Made by a program: the position numbers and the translations under genes | Assembly (NCBI RefSeq): GCF_900090195.1 | Contig: NZ_LT607803.1 | Span: 5,048,229-5,112,228 of the forward strand | Reading direction: 5' to 3' | DNA: 64,000 bases | DNA from: Variovorax sp. HW608 | GTDB taxonomy: Bacteria > Pseudomonadota > Gammaproteobacteria > Burkholderiales > Burkholderiaceae_C | Part shown: piece after piece, positions 1 to 9,153 of the stretch | Numbering within the stretch: the stretch's first letter is position 1 | How the letters are laid out: each line of letters begins with the position of its first letter | The notes under the pieces: generated by a model | What the model was told of the DNA's origin: nothing | What the model saw: the letters and a program-made list of their open reading frames with translations, nothing else | The model's database searches: none

Positions 1-3
1 CAT

Positions 4-1464
4 TCATGACTGCGGCTCCCGCACGCCCAAGCGCTTCATCAAGGCGCGTGCAACCTGCTCTGAACTCATGGTCTCGCCGACGGCCAGCGAGAGCTCCACG
101 GGCCCGCCCTGGCCGTCCCCGGGGCCGTCATTGGCGGCCGGCTCGGCGGGGGAGGGCGGGGCGGCGATGGGGGTCGTGGACTGGCCCGTCGTGCCCAGTG
201 GCACCATCTGCTGCTGCACGTAGACCGTGTCGCCACCGGGCACGCGTCCGAGCCCTTCGCGCGCACGCGCCTCGTCGGGCTTGTACAGGCCGCCCTGAAT
301 GCCCTTGCACAGCGCCTCGATGCGCCCTGCGAAGTCCGTGCGCAGCAGCGCCGTGGTGTCGAAGTCGCAGTACTCCGTCACGTTGTCGAAACCGAACATC
401 TCGTCGAAGGCGCGCTCCACCAGTTCGAGGAGCGACCCCAGGCCCGTCGAGAGCCAGAAGCTGATCAGCGATTCGACGTTAGTGAGGGTGGCGTGCGTGA
501 GGTCGCCGATGACCGGCAGCGGCACGCGGTAGACCCGCGCGATGTCCTCGATGCTCAAGCGCTGTGCCTCGATGAGCTGTGAGTCCTCGCTGGTGATGGT
601 CATGGGGATCCACTTCATGCCGTTGCCCAGCACCGGAACGCCCCCCTGTGCGAGGAGCGTGGCCTGGCTTTCCCAGTTCTCCCGCGCGCGCGTGATCTGT
701 ACCGCAGTGAGCTGCTGATCGGACACCAGCACGCCCGAAGGGCGAGACATGCGCGAGAAGAACACGGCCTGCGAGCGCGACAGCGCCACGTTGATGCCCA
801 TGGCCAGCGCCGCCGCGGTGGCCGGCGACTCGCCCCGCAGCGGATGGCGCGGGCAGTACTGGCGCAGCGCCATGACATCGCGCGCTGCCACCACGTAAGC
901 CAGGCCCTCGATGCTGCCCGTGAAGTCCGGAGTCAGCTCGTTGTGCCCGATGCTGTAGTAGACCGAGCCGTCGACGGGGCTGATGAAAGGCGCGGCGCCT
1001 CCGGTTGGCACGCGGTGCAGCGATGTGATCGCGCCCTTGTCATCGCGCAGTGCAATCGCATAGCCGGTGCCGTCGAACTGCATGGCCGCCACCAGGTTGA
1101 GCATGAAGACGGGCCATGTCTCGTAGGCGTTGGGCTTGCGGAAGATGCGAAAGGCCGGGCTCGTGGTCACGCGCGCGAACTCGGCCGCGGCTCCGGTCTC
1201 GCGCAGGTGCCGCGGCCAGCACTGCGCAACGGCGGCGGCGTTCGCCATCACGGCCGCATAGGCGGCCGGGATGCGCCGCACGCCGAAGGTGGGCACTTCG
1301 AGGTTTCGCTGCCAGCCGTCGCCGGTGGGCTCGACCCGGAAGCTGCCGCCGAGTTCCCCGATGGCCATGAACGGTCCGCGCCACGACCCTTCGGTCGAAA
1401 AGAACCCCTTGACGGCATGGGCCAGGCGCGGCATCAGGCTCGGCACCAGCTCGCGCAGCTTCAT
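4..1464 (-). CDS. HK97-type phage portal protein
   Basis: This 486-residue protein resembles the phage portal family (PF04860): the dodecameric ring at the capsid vertex through which DNA enters and to which the tail joins. Recognisable portions include a central block around GVLVSDQQLT and the conserved late stretch RVYRVPLPVIGDLTHAT, where HK97-like portals have their 'I-A-x-x-F-x-V-P' segment. I start it at MKLRELVPSL (position 1464), because further upstream the frame runs antisense through the alanine/proline-rich tail of the preceding gene. It is the last gene of the protease-capsid-small gene-portal run, and an ATG at positions 3-1 sits directly behind its TGA, so another gene probably starts at the window edge. 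Portal downstream of capsid is unusual, since HK97-like phages normally place it upstream of the protease. Function is by family resemblance. Confidence 0.88.
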   Translation of the reverse strand: MKLRELVPSLMPRLAHAVKGFFSTEGSWRGPFMAIGELGGSFRVEPTGDGWQRNLEVPTFGVRRIPAAYAAVMANAAAVAQCWPRHLRETGAAAEFARVTTSPAFRIFRKPNAYETWPVFMLNLVAAMQFDGTGYAIALRDDKGAITSLHRVPTGGAAPFISPVDGSVYYSIGHNELTPDFTGSIEGLAYVVAARDVMALRQYCPRHPLRGESPATAAALAMGINVALSRSQAVFFSRMSRPSGVLVSDQQLTAVQITRARENWESQATLLAQGGVPVLGNGMKWIPMTITSEDSQLIEAQRLSIEDIARVYRVPLPVIGDLTHATLTNVESLISFWLSTGLGSLLELVERAFDEMFGFDNVTEYCDFDTTALLRTDFAGRIEALCKGIQGGLYKPDEARAREGLGRVPGGDTVYVQQQMVPLGTTGQSTTPIAAPPSPAEPAANDGPGDGQGGPVELSLAVGETMSSEQVARALMKRLGVREPQS

Positions 1465-1468
1465 GGCT

Positions 1469-1807
1469 TCAGCCCTCGAACGGCGCCGGCGCAGGCGCGG
1501 CGTCCGTTTCCTCGACTGGTGGTGCGGCCGGTGCCGCAGGCGCAGGCGGCGGTGCTGGTGGCCTGGGGAACCCGGTTGGCTCGGTACCGGCTCGGAACGG
1601 GTACTTCGTGCGCCCATCGGCCTTGACCGCCACGCCCTCTGCGATGAGTGCTTCGCCTTCCTCCTTCGTCACCATGCGCAGGCCCAGCTTCGGCAGCGGC
1701 AGTCCATCGAACTGCCAGATGGCGAAGTTCCTGCGCACCGGGGCGGCGGCTGCCGCAGCCGCGCCTGCCGCTTGGGTCTTCGCTGCAGTTTTCGTTCTCG
1801 TGGCCAT
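1469..1807 (-). CDS. small phage protein with Ala/Pro-rich ends
   Basis: A 112-residue protein between capsid and portal. It starts at MATRTKTAAK, with an AGGAG ribosome site six bases upstream. The N-terminus is lysine/alanine-rich. The centre has a compact block (IWQFDGLPLPKLGLRM, then EGEALIAEGVAVK), and the C-terminus is a proline/alanine tail ending in PFEG. It ends 4 bases before the portal start, which suggests translational coupling. I do not recognise the family. By position it could be a head accessory or head-tail connector protein, but nothing in the sequence proves that. Confidence 0.7.
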   Translation of the reverse strand: MATRTKTAAKTQAAGAAAAAAAPVRRNFAIWQFDGLPLPKLGLRMVTKEEGEALIAEGVAVKADGRTKYPFRAGTEPTGFPRPPAPPPAPAAPAAPPVEETDAAPAPAPFEG

Positions 1808-1890
1808 GTCCTGTACTCCTTCAATCAAAGAGGGGCCGGCCCCCCGAGACGGGATGCCGGCCCCCCTGTGCTTCGCGTCGAGGCGGAGAC

Positions 1891-3360
1891 TTACCAGGCT
1901 GCCCCGGTGATCACTTGCACCGAGTGGTCGCGCATGCGCGCCCAGCTCACGTTCCACAGGGCACGGATGCCGCCGCTATTGGTCTGCCAGAGGCTTCGAG
2001 CCGGCGTGCCCGCATCCAAGGTTTCGACCTCTGACTGCACGCCATCCGTGATGGGCAGGCCGTCCTGCTCGACGATCGAGGCCTCGGTGCTGTAGTCGAA
2101 GCGCGGCGTTCCGCCCGCGAAGGCGATCTCGGCCGTGTCGATCAGGAACACGAGGTCTTTCGGTACCGTGATCGAGCTGATGACCGGATAGCCCATCAGC
2201 GTGCCGTTGGCTTCCATCGATGGAAACGCCGGCAGCCCCACGCTGTTCCACATCGTGCTCAGGCCCGTGGCGCGATTGGGGTGCATCAGCCACACGGGCC
2301 GGCGCCCGATGAGTGCGTCGGTCATGGCGGAGATGGCATCGCGCAGGTCCTGCTGCACCTGCGCCGGATCGACACCGCTCGATGCATGGATGTCGCCCGC
2401 ATCCAGGCCGTAGCGCAGCCCGGCCGGTCGCGTGTCGGCAACCTCGGGCCGGTCGTCGAGGAACACGGTGTCCAGCACCTTGGCGGTGTCCTCCACCATC
2501 CAGCGCTGCACGGCTTGCTCGAAGTTGAGCAGGCTGGCCTCCAGCATCTCCATGGTGAAGGTGCCGATGACGCCCATGCTGTAGGAGCGCAGCGACTTGG
2601 TGCCCATGCGCGCGGCGCCGATGCGGATCGGGTCGCCTTCCTTGCGGAATGCGCCTGAGAGATCATTGCCGCCCGTTGCAGTGGGCAGGCGGTACGGCAC
2701 CTTGATGATCGCCGAGCCGCCGAAGTCCAGCGGTGCGAGGCCCAGGCGCGGGATCACCGACTCGGGCTGCAGCAGATCCATGAAGGCGGCGAGCGTCTCG
2801 CGCACCAGAGCGCCGGCCCATTCGGGCACGTCGGTCATGGCAGGGTTCTGCACGCCCTTGAGCCGGTAGCCCGTGATGAGGCGCGAGACTTCCAGGAGGT
2901 CCTGCTGGCCCGGCCAGCGCGCTTGGATGATCTCCTGCACCGGGTAGTGCGTATGGTGCGACTCGAACGCAGCGATGGCCGAGCGAACGAACAGGTTGAT
3001 GTTGGGTTTGCGCGTGACGATGCCGCCGCCGCGCGTGGCCACGCCTGGCGCGGCGAGGGTGGCCAGCTGCCCACCGCCGCCACGCAGGCTGGCGATGGTG
3101 TCCTCGGTGGACGCGCCGCCGTTGGTGCCGCTGGCCGGACGCGCATTGCGCGCGAGCGTGAGCTGGTGGCGCTCGGCCTTCTCGATGTCGTCGATGAGCT
3201 TGTTGATGCTCTGGCTCAATTCCTCGGCCGCGGCGTCCTCGTCATCGCTGAGCGACTCGTCCACGGTGAGCGCCGCCATCTTGTCTTGGACGGCCTGCAG
3301 GGCATTCTTCTTTTCCAGCAGCGCGGCCTTCATGGCCGCAATCTTTTCGGAGAGGGTCAT
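1891..3360 (-). CDS. HK97-fold major capsid protein with N-terminal scaffold (delta) domain
   Basis: This 489-residue protein is the probable building block of the icosahedral head. Its first ~100 residues are charged and predicted coiled coil (EKIAAMKAALLEKKNALQAV onward), as in HK97-type capsids whose delta domain acts as scaffold and is removed by the protease. A capsid core follows, with family-like elements such as GSAIIKVPYR in the middle and a late PVWLMHPNRATGLSTMW stretch. The ATG at 3360 overlaps the TGA of the protease gene by four bases (ATGA). I prefer this to an in-frame ATG at 3384, because the coupled start is the usual arrangement and a G-rich ribosome site precedes it. Cleavage after about residue 100 is inferred from the family and is not visible directly. 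Confidence 0.9.
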   Translation of the reverse strand: MTLSEKIAAMKAALLEKKNALQAVQDKMAALTVDESLSDDEDAAAEELSQSINKLIDDIEKAERHQLTLARNARPASGTNGGASTEDTIASLRGGGGQLATLAAPGVATRGGGIVTRKPNINLFVRSAIAAFESHHTHYPVQEIIQARWPGQQDLLEVSRLITGYRLKGVQNPAMTDVPEWAGALVRETLAAFMDLLQPESVIPRLGLAPLDFGGSAIIKVPYRLPTATGGNDLSGAFRKEGDPIRIGAARMGTKSLRSYSMGVIGTFTMEMLEASLLNFEQAVQRWMVEDTAKVLDTVFLDDRPEVADTRPAGLRYGLDAGDIHASSGVDPAQVQQDLRDAISAMTDALIGRRPVWLMHPNRATGLSTMWNSVGLPAFPSMEANGTLMGYPVISSITVPKDLVFLIDTAEIAFAGGTPRFDYSTEASIVEQDGLPITDGVQSEVETLDAGTPARSLWQTNSGGIRALWNVSWARMRDHSVQVITGAAW

Positions 3361-4106
3361 TTGACGGCCCCCCTTTCCAGACATGCGGTGGCCCTCTGCA
3401 GCGCGGCTGCGCCTCGGACCGTCAGGTCATGCACCCGCACCCCGCGCAGCAGCTGCTGCGATGCGTCGGCCGTGACAAAACTGCGCAGGCGCTGGCCGAC
3501 GCGATCCGCGTCCATGCCCAGGCGCTTTGCGAACTCCGCCGAGCGCAGCGACAGCGCGCCCGGGTTTGCCGGCACGACGACGACACTCGTCTCGACCAGC
3601 AGCGAACGAAGGAACCGGTATCCGGTGATGAATTCGTTTTTCTCGTCGCGGATGTATTCGAACCCGCCTTCCGTCATGTCGGGCACGAAGCCGATCGAAG
3701 AGGCCATGGGCATGTCGGCCTCGTGCATCGCGCGCACGAGGTCCGCGTTTCGCGACAGGCCTTCCGGGAACAGGTTGAGCGTGGCGAAGGTCTTGTGGCC
3801 CTTGAGCTCGATGTCGGTCCAGTAGCCGATCTGGTCGCGGATCTTGCCGCTGTGGTCGACCTGGGCGGGGATGCGATCGGCGACGGCCTTCAGACCCTCC
3901 TGCACGACGATGTCGCCCATGAGGTCGACCTGGTCGGTGCTGATGACGTAGCGATAGCGGCCTTCGCGCTTGCCGCTCGCGGACTTGATGACCTCGACCT
4001 CGGCCGGCGCGGCAGGCTGCGCGAACTGGGTGGTGAACTCGTCGATGTCGCGCAGCTCTCGGCGCGACGGGGCGAGAAGCGCCGCGGTGATGTCAGCGCC
4101 GGACAT
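3357..4106 (-). CDS. HK97-family prohead protease (peptidase S78)
   Basis: A 249-residue serine protease of the HK97 prohead family, which is packaged in the procapsid and trims the capsid delta domain during maturation. The hallmarks are present: a histidine in VDHSGKIRD (H85) and the serine block MASSIGFVP (S137), matching the family His and Ser-x-Gly-Phe active-site region. The N-terminus (about 1-45) is a variable leader and the C-terminal ~50 residues are divergent. It is the first gene of the head run and couples to the capsid gene by an ATGA overlap. Immediately upstream lies the cargo segment instead of terminase or portal, which is the oddity of this locus. Confidence 0.88.
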   Translation of the reverse strand: MSGADITAALLAPSRRELRDIDEFTTQFAQPAAPAEVEVIKSASGKREGRYRYVISTDQVDLMGDIVVQEGLKAVADRIPAQVDHSGKIRDQIGYWTDIELKGHKTFATLNLFPEGLSRNADLVRAMHEADMPMASSIGFVPDMTEGGFEYIRDEKNEFITGYRFLRSLLVETSVVVVPANPGALSLRSAEFAKRLGMDADRVGQRLRSFVTADASQQLLRGVRVHDLTVRGAAALQRATACLERGAVK

Positions 4107-4133
4107 ACACCGCTCCAGCCCCGATCGATTCGG

Positions 4134-4286
4134 GGCCGGCCGGTGGTCCGTTGCCGGGAGTAGGGGAGGGGTCGCGCCGATCGCGTGCGCCAGGCGGCGG
4201 ACGGTGACGCGTGCTCAGGATGATCTGGCTAAGGGCGCAATACATGGCCGGGCCTCTGTGAGGCCGGCCGGTGGTCCGTCGCCGGA
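4134..4286. repeat. imperfect 25-base direct repeat upstream of the protease gene
   Basis: GGCCGGCCGGTGGTCCGTTG at 4134-4153, continuing to about 4158, recurs at 4262-4286 with a single T/C difference. The copies are 128 bases apart, in the same orientation, just upstream of the prohead protease. They mark the point where the phage head run meets the cargo segment and could be the scar of a duplication or of site-specific insertion. No partner copy was noticed at the other cargo boundary near 21,260. Confidence 0.75.
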
Positions 4287-4375
4287 ATGTAGAAGATGGC
4301 GTTCATTTGCGGGGCGATTATTTCCCTTTCCGAGAACCGATGCAATGCGCGAAACGTATCTTCGCCTTGCCGGCC

Positions 4376-4575
4376 ATGGACCTTCGCGCCGTGCCAGACA
4401 TCCGCAACCGCTCTGCGCTCGAAGCCAACTTCCGCGCAAGTTCGAGGCGCTCAATCGGGTCAGCCTGACCGACAGCGAGTTTCAGCGCCTGCTCGACAGC
4501 ATCATCACGCCTGATGTCTACAACGCGGCCCAGACGCAACGCAGCATCAATAGCTTCGAGCGCGACAATGGCATG
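4376..4575 (+). pseudogene. frameshifted relic of a type I restriction subunit R N-terminus
   Basis: The plus strand encodes MDLRAVPDIRNRSALEANFR from 4376 to about 4435, then in the next frame KFEALNRVSLTDSEFQRLL, then ITPDVYNAAQTQRSINSF, to about 4575. Joined, these read as the N-terminal block of HsdR-type proteins (family pattern DIRNRSALEANFR-x-KFEALN...LTDxEFxRLLxxIxTPDV). The frames meet at 4436-4437, where two bases (GC) stand in place of one codon, so a single-base deletion split the gene. After about residue 66 the similarity stops, and no nuclease or helicase motor follows. It is a different subfamily from the intact hsdR at 15,841, so it is not a simple duplicate. Confidence 0.72.
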
Positions 4576-5265
4576 GGCGCGGAGTTTTCCCTCCATGGCT
4601 CGAATGGGCGAACCTACAGGGGGTTTCTCACTCCCCAACGACAATCGGACCCCTCCGCGAGGTCGGCGCTCTTTTTCGTTGCGAGCGCGCGCAGCCGATT
4701 CCGGCTCGTGCGACCCGACCAGAGGCAGAATTCGACCATCTGCTGACGTTGGACTGGGCCGGGCGGAGCGCAGCGTGAGCGGTCTTTCCTCAAGCCACGT
4801 TCCGATGGCCGCTCAGAACTCTTTTTGCAGTCCTTCGATGAATAGAGCAGTTCGGCAGCGAGTCGCCGCGCGCGCGCTTTGTGCAAACAAGAGATCGAAG
4901 TGAATGATCCAGGCCGATCGGCCCTCCGCTCACCGAGGGGGCACTTCACGGCGCCGCCGGACGCGTTTCATGTTTGGCGTGGAACCGCCCAGTGCGATGA
5001 GCCTCTTGGCGGCTTGCACTTGAATGAACGTCTTGAAGACCTCTCGGCAGAGTTCTGACCGGGCCGTATTGGGATCGGCCATCTCCTATGCCCTGTTGAA
5101 CAGCTCGCCGTGAATGCTGCCGACGCGCCTGCGTAGGTGCCGTCGGGCATCGCATCAGGCCCGAAGACGAAAACCTGGCAGTTCACCTGCCTCGCCAGGC
5201 ATGCAAAACGCCCGCTCTTCGGTAGATGCGAAAGACTGCATACTGCCGCGCTGCGGTCTCCTCAG
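4576..5265. other. no gene recognised
   Basis: This stretch follows the restriction-subunit relic and precedes the end of the DUF2290-like gene. Short open frames exist on both strands, but none has a convincing ribosome site or recognisable sequence. It is most likely decayed DNA left by earlier insertions. Confidence 0.5.
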
Positions 5266-5943
5266 TCATTGACAGCCAAGCGTAATTAGGAAATCTGGCC
5301 GCTCTAGGGCAAACAGATGATTTCTCTCAAATCCGAGGCCGACAGAAGGAAGTGGCAGCGAGCCATAAATTAGGTTTTGACACAACTGAATAAAGGCCAG
5401 CGGCTGCGGAAAAAAATTCGCGGGAATTCTGAGATCTTGTATCGCTCCCAGTTGCAGGTGCGATTTGCAGTGTGCCTCGACGTCGCGGTCGTAGTCAAAA
5501 CGAACGTGCGAGGTATTTGATGGCATCAGCCTCCCCTCTAACTCCATCAATTCAACCCAATTCAGCAGATATTGCAGAATCTCCTCGTCACCCCGATCAA
5601 GCGCCTCCTCGGCTGCTTGGCTCAACGAAGATGGGTCGTCCTTGAGCGGCAACGGCCTTGGATAAAAAGCGAGCCTTGCCGAATTAAGCTCGTCGGCTTC
5701 AAAGGAGAAGTAAAACTGAAAGAACGAACCATCCTTTAGCAGAATTGAGTACTGATGGTTGTCAAGCAAGAACTGATACTCGATCGGATAAGCTGTGTTT
5801 CTTATTATGCCGGCTTGATAACCAGCCCAAGAAATCTCTCGTAATTGCGTATTAATTGCAATATTGTCAACTTGCGTCAGACTGTTTCTTGAGAAGTACG
5901 ATCTCGCGCTGCCGAGTCCTTGGCATGTTCGAGCGAAATTCAT
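5266..5943 (-). CDS. DUF2290-like protein, partner of the helicase
   Basis: A 225-residue soluble protein that I match to DUF2290 by its overall pattern: an HVRFDYD segment, then HCKSHLQLG with its histidines, then an LRIPANFFPQPLAFI stretch. No catalytic motif is assigned to the family as far as I know. The ATG at 5943 overlaps the helicase stop by four bases, so the two are translated as a unit. Base composition is visibly more AT-rich than the phage or host genes, as in the helicase gene, which points to joint acquisition. The two-gene layout suggests a defence function, with this protein as sensor, adaptor or effector. That role is inference only. Confidence 0.62.
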   Translation of the reverse strand: MNFARTCQGLGSARSYFSRNSLTQVDNIAINTQLREISWAGYQAGIIRNTAYPIEYQFLLDNHQYSILLKDGSFFQFYFSFEADELNSARLAFYPRPLPLKDDPSSLSQAAEEALDRGDEEILQYLLNWVELMELEGRLMPSNTSHVRFDYDRDVEAHCKSHLQLGAIQDLRIPANFFPQPLAFIQLCQNLIYGSLPLPSVGLGFERNHLFALERPDFLITLGCQ

Positions 5944-8156
5944 TCACCCCCTCCCCGCTCACGCTCTTGTATCAATCTACGGATTTCGGGATTCTTGTCG
6001 TACAATTCCAACAGCTTAGCAATCTCGTCGAGCTCCTTATCTGATTTCTGTAAAAATGACTTGCTACTTTGAACCTCAGAAGGGTCGGGGCAGACGAAGC
6101 GAAAAAGCGGCAAATCTTTCTTAAGTCCGTCAATCTCTTCTGCAAGCCTCGGGATACCTTTCCCGTAGCCGCTGATATAGCACCAGCCCCGGGACCGAGT
6201 GACGGCAACAAAAAAAGCATTTCGCATCCGCAGCGTGAAATCGCTTGCAACACTTTGCGCATTGAGGACGAAAACAATGTTCGCCTCATTTCCTTTGGCT
6301 CTAAAGGGCGTCGTAATTGTCACGAATCCCTTCGGCTTGAAAATATCCGAGCTTTCAACGTAACCAGGCAACACTGACTTAACCCCTACGCCTGTCAGAC
6401 TTCGTTGAATCTGAAGCATTTCCTCCTTATTGTTTCCCGACCGAAGATTGATTGCAATTATTTCTTCAGGTGCAACCCCTTGCTCACTAATCAATTCTTG
6501 AATCTTATTGGCGACGAAGGCCAATTGATCGTCGGCGTCCGCGCACTCTTCTATTTGAACAAGATGGCGTGCTGACTTGCCGTTACCACGAAGCAAGCTC
6601 TCCAGAAGATTCTTACTGTTCTCGTCAGGGCGTTCAATTTCTACATGGTCGCCTGCTGCAATACTTAGCTTGCGCGGTTGGTTAACTTTGTAGCCGATAG
6701 CACCCCATTCGTCGGGATAATAAAACATCTCTGTTGGCTTACCCGAATACAAACCCATCGCCACTCCGTGGGCGGTCATCAAGACAGGGCGCGGCGTACG
6801 ATAACAATTTGGAAGGACAAAATCCTTCGGTATTCCGCCTGCATAGGCACCGCTTAGAATCGCTTTCGGCAAGTTCGGTTCGCCCTTTGCGTTGACTCCA
6901 AAAAGTTCATCCGGCTCCTTGATCTGTGTATCGCGAAGCGACTGAAATTCATCATACGCCCAGATGATGCGCTTATCCGCCCCAACCCCTTTTGCAAGAA
7001 GATAGGCCACTTCAAAAACCTCTTTAGGGAAATCCTGAGCCTCATCGATTAGCACCAAGTCGTATTCGGCCTTAATTGCCTTTTTGGCCTTTGACAGCAA
7101 ATCTTTGTAGATGAAGGCCAAGGAGTCGCTCGCACCTCTGACGTCCGATAGGGTCAACGGTCGGAGCCCGTATTTCTGGCAAAGCGTGGAATAAAGTCCT
7201 GGCCGCTGGCGACCACCCCAAGCGTGAAAGACATGCAGGTGATCATCGAAATCAGGGGTTCTTTTTGCTTCTAAAGTGTAATATTTGGCGATCAACCCCT
7301 GAACATGTTGGTAGAGGCTCTGCGTGTTGAAGAGATAAAGAATCTTATATTGAGGAAATCGCTTGTGGGTTATTGCGGCCTTAATCGATAGAACGATCGT
7401 TTTTCCAGTTCCTGCAAGCCCACGAATTCTCTGAGGGCCCGGAGGCAATTGCAGCGAAGCTAGTCGCTGAGCATCATCCTGTTGAAACGTTGTTTGAAGT
7501 GATCGCTGGATGTAGTCATTGACAGTGATCAACGGTTCATCGTGCAACGGACCGCGTTTCGTTTCATAGACGAACGTACCCTCAAGCAAAGACAGAATTC
7601 TTCCAACCGACTCCTCGGTCCCAGCGTAAGCCGGAACAGCAGTTTTCTCCGCTAGCCAAGTACCTAGATCGTCAATGGTAATGGCCGAACATCTACTTGA
7701 GTCAAGATCAACGATTTGCTCAATTTCGGCGGAGGTATTTCTGCAGAATACCACTACGCTCGCGACCGGAATTTTCGGGCGCTTAGTCTTGCGATCGTAT
7801 AGAGATAAGTCATTCTTTAAACGACTCTCTACCTCGTCTTCGTATATTTCTAGGATTAGATCTCGGCTAACGATGGACGGGCCGGGGTCGACTTTCCAAT
7901 ATATCAACTCGTCAGAAGGAACCGTTTCTTCCACACGCTCCTCGATAATGTCGAGCAGCAGTATTCCAAGTTCTTGAGTGACAATAAGAAACGACGGCAC
8001 CTCGTCGTCCGATGCTCTGCCTAAAGTAGTCAGCTTGTAAGCAAGATAACCGTGCGTCTCTTTCAGTGCATTCCTAATCCCTGCTGCAGCCTGAATGTGG
8101 AACGGCCGGTTCTCCAGCATTAGAGATCCGGAAAGGTACTTGAGCGTCTCGGGCAT
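5940..8156 (-). CDS. SF1 (UvrD/Rep-like) helicase, probable defence protein
   Basis: This 738-residue protein has the superfamily 1 motor. Walker A is GLAGTGKT near residue 250, Walker B is LVLIDEAQD near 375, a Q/III-like segment IIWAYDEFQSLRD follows, and the motif VI region is FFVAVTRSRGWCY near 660. About 230 residues precede the motor; their IVTQELGILLLDI stretch and acidic/lysine pattern would fit a NERD-like nuclease or sensor domain, but I cannot assign it firmly. The C-terminal 60 residues are charged and probably coiled coil. It overlaps the DUF2290-like gene by four bases. The pair is AT-richer than its surroundings and lies in cargo between phage terminase and protease, a common address for anti-phage systems. 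Helicase assignment is strong; defence role is inferred. Confidence 0.82.
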   Translation of the reverse strand: MPETLKYLSGSLMLENRPFHIQAAAGIRNALKETHGYLAYKLTTLGRASDDEVPSFLIVTQELGILLLDIIEERVEETVPSDELIYWKVDPGPSIVSRDLILEIYEDEVESRLKNDLSLYDRKTKRPKIPVASVVVFCRNTSAEIEQIVDLDSSRCSAITIDDLGTWLAEKTAVPAYAGTEESVGRILSLLEGTFVYETKRGPLHDEPLITVNDYIQRSLQTTFQQDDAQRLASLQLPPGPQRIRGLAGTGKTIVLSIKAAITHKRFPQYKILYLFNTQSLYQHVQGLIAKYYTLEAKRTPDFDDHLHVFHAWGGRQRPGLYSTLCQKYGLRPLTLSDVRGASDSLAFIYKDLLSKAKKAIKAEYDLVLIDEAQDFPKEVFEVAYLLAKGVGADKRIIWAYDEFQSLRDTQIKEPDELFGVNAKGEPNLPKAILSGAYAGGIPKDFVLPNCYRTPRPVLMTAHGVAMGLYSGKPTEMFYYPDEWGAIGYKVNQPRKLSIAAGDHVEIERPDENSKNLLESLLRGNGKSARHLVQIEECADADDQLAFVANKIQELISEQGVAPEEIIAINLRSGNNKEEMLQIQRSLTGVGVKSVLPGYVESSDIFKPKGFVTITTPFRAKGNEANIVFVLNAQSVASDFTLRMRNAFFVAVTRSRGWCYISGYGKGIPRLAEEIDGLKKDLPLFRFVCPDPSEVQSSKSFLQKSDKELDEIAKLLELYDKNPEIRRLIQERERGGGE

Positions 8157-9153
8157 ACGTAAAGAAGGAATGGACTTGTTCGACGATCACAGCGCAGCGG
8201 AACGCAGGCAAGTGAGTGAGTGAGGCGAGCGTATCGCAAGTCGAAGCGACAGCGGACCATGCGGCCCCTCGATCTGAGCCGGTCTGCCGGTGCCAGATGC
8301 GTTGGTGGGGGTCAGGGAGCTGCCGCTTTGCGGAAAGCACTGTTCTCCTGTGCCATCCAGTCTGCAGTAGGCCTCCGGTCGAACCCCGAGACCTACTTCC
8401 TCAATCGAGCTCGAAGCGGTCCTCAGGGCTCAGGACGTCGAACGGCTGCTCAGGGGCTGTGCGGCAGCAATGGGCGCAGTGCCGCCGCAGTCGACAGGCA
8501 GCAGACCGCCATGGACGGGCGTTCAGTTCGCGCAGGCCGACGACAGCAAGGCGCCCAGAGGAGCGGTTGCCGGGAGCTGTGGCAGGATTGCGCCCAAGAG
8601 CGAATCAAGCCTCGCCTCGTTGCCCCACGACAGCTTGATCGGTAACTGGTCGTTCGGCTCGACGCAGCTCACCGCTGCGAAGCGGACATTCGCGGGCATC
8701 GTGAACTCATTCGGTAACCCCGGCGTGGACGATGGGCTTGATGCTGATCGCTTCACGGTTCTTCAAACTTGGCCTCAATCCGGTGACCAGCAGGGCGGGG
8801 CGCGCGCCGAACCAGACGCGGCACACACCACCACGCCTGTGGGTAGTAGTCCGCCTTGATGTTCTTGATGCCCATGCCGCGGAGCACAACCTCGACGCCC
8901 TCGATCAGGATGCCCTTGGCGCCGATCTTCACAAACGACACATGCGCCAAGAAATCTCGGAGGTGCGAGCATGCGCCGCTGACGCCCGTGCAGCAAGGTC
9001 GATTGGACCAAGTCATCGTGCGCCAAGTTGCATGGAAGGCTAGAAGGCCAGTCGGCCCACCGCCGCATCGCCGCAGGGAGGCCCCTATAGCGCCCTGGAT
9101 AGCGGCGCCTGCGGGGCACCGGCCCTCGGTGAAGGTTGTCAGAGAGGTCTTGC
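8157..9153. other. mostly decayed DNA; one weak minus-strand frame
   Basis: No recognisable gene between the helicase and the small cysteine-rich peptide. The only part with codon-like composition is a minus-strand frame from a GTG at 8941 to a stop at 8753 (62 residues, containing SFVKIGAKGILIEGVEVVLR and MGIKNIKADYY). A neighbouring frame seems to continue the same theme, so this may be a frameshifted remnant. I do not recognise it. Confidence 0.35.

Noticed and set aside
8157..9153. Possible complete gene with strange codon-like minus frame
   Set aside because: The only codon-like part is 62 residues with a GTG start and no ribosome site; insufficient for a confident CDS, so described as a doubtful remnant.
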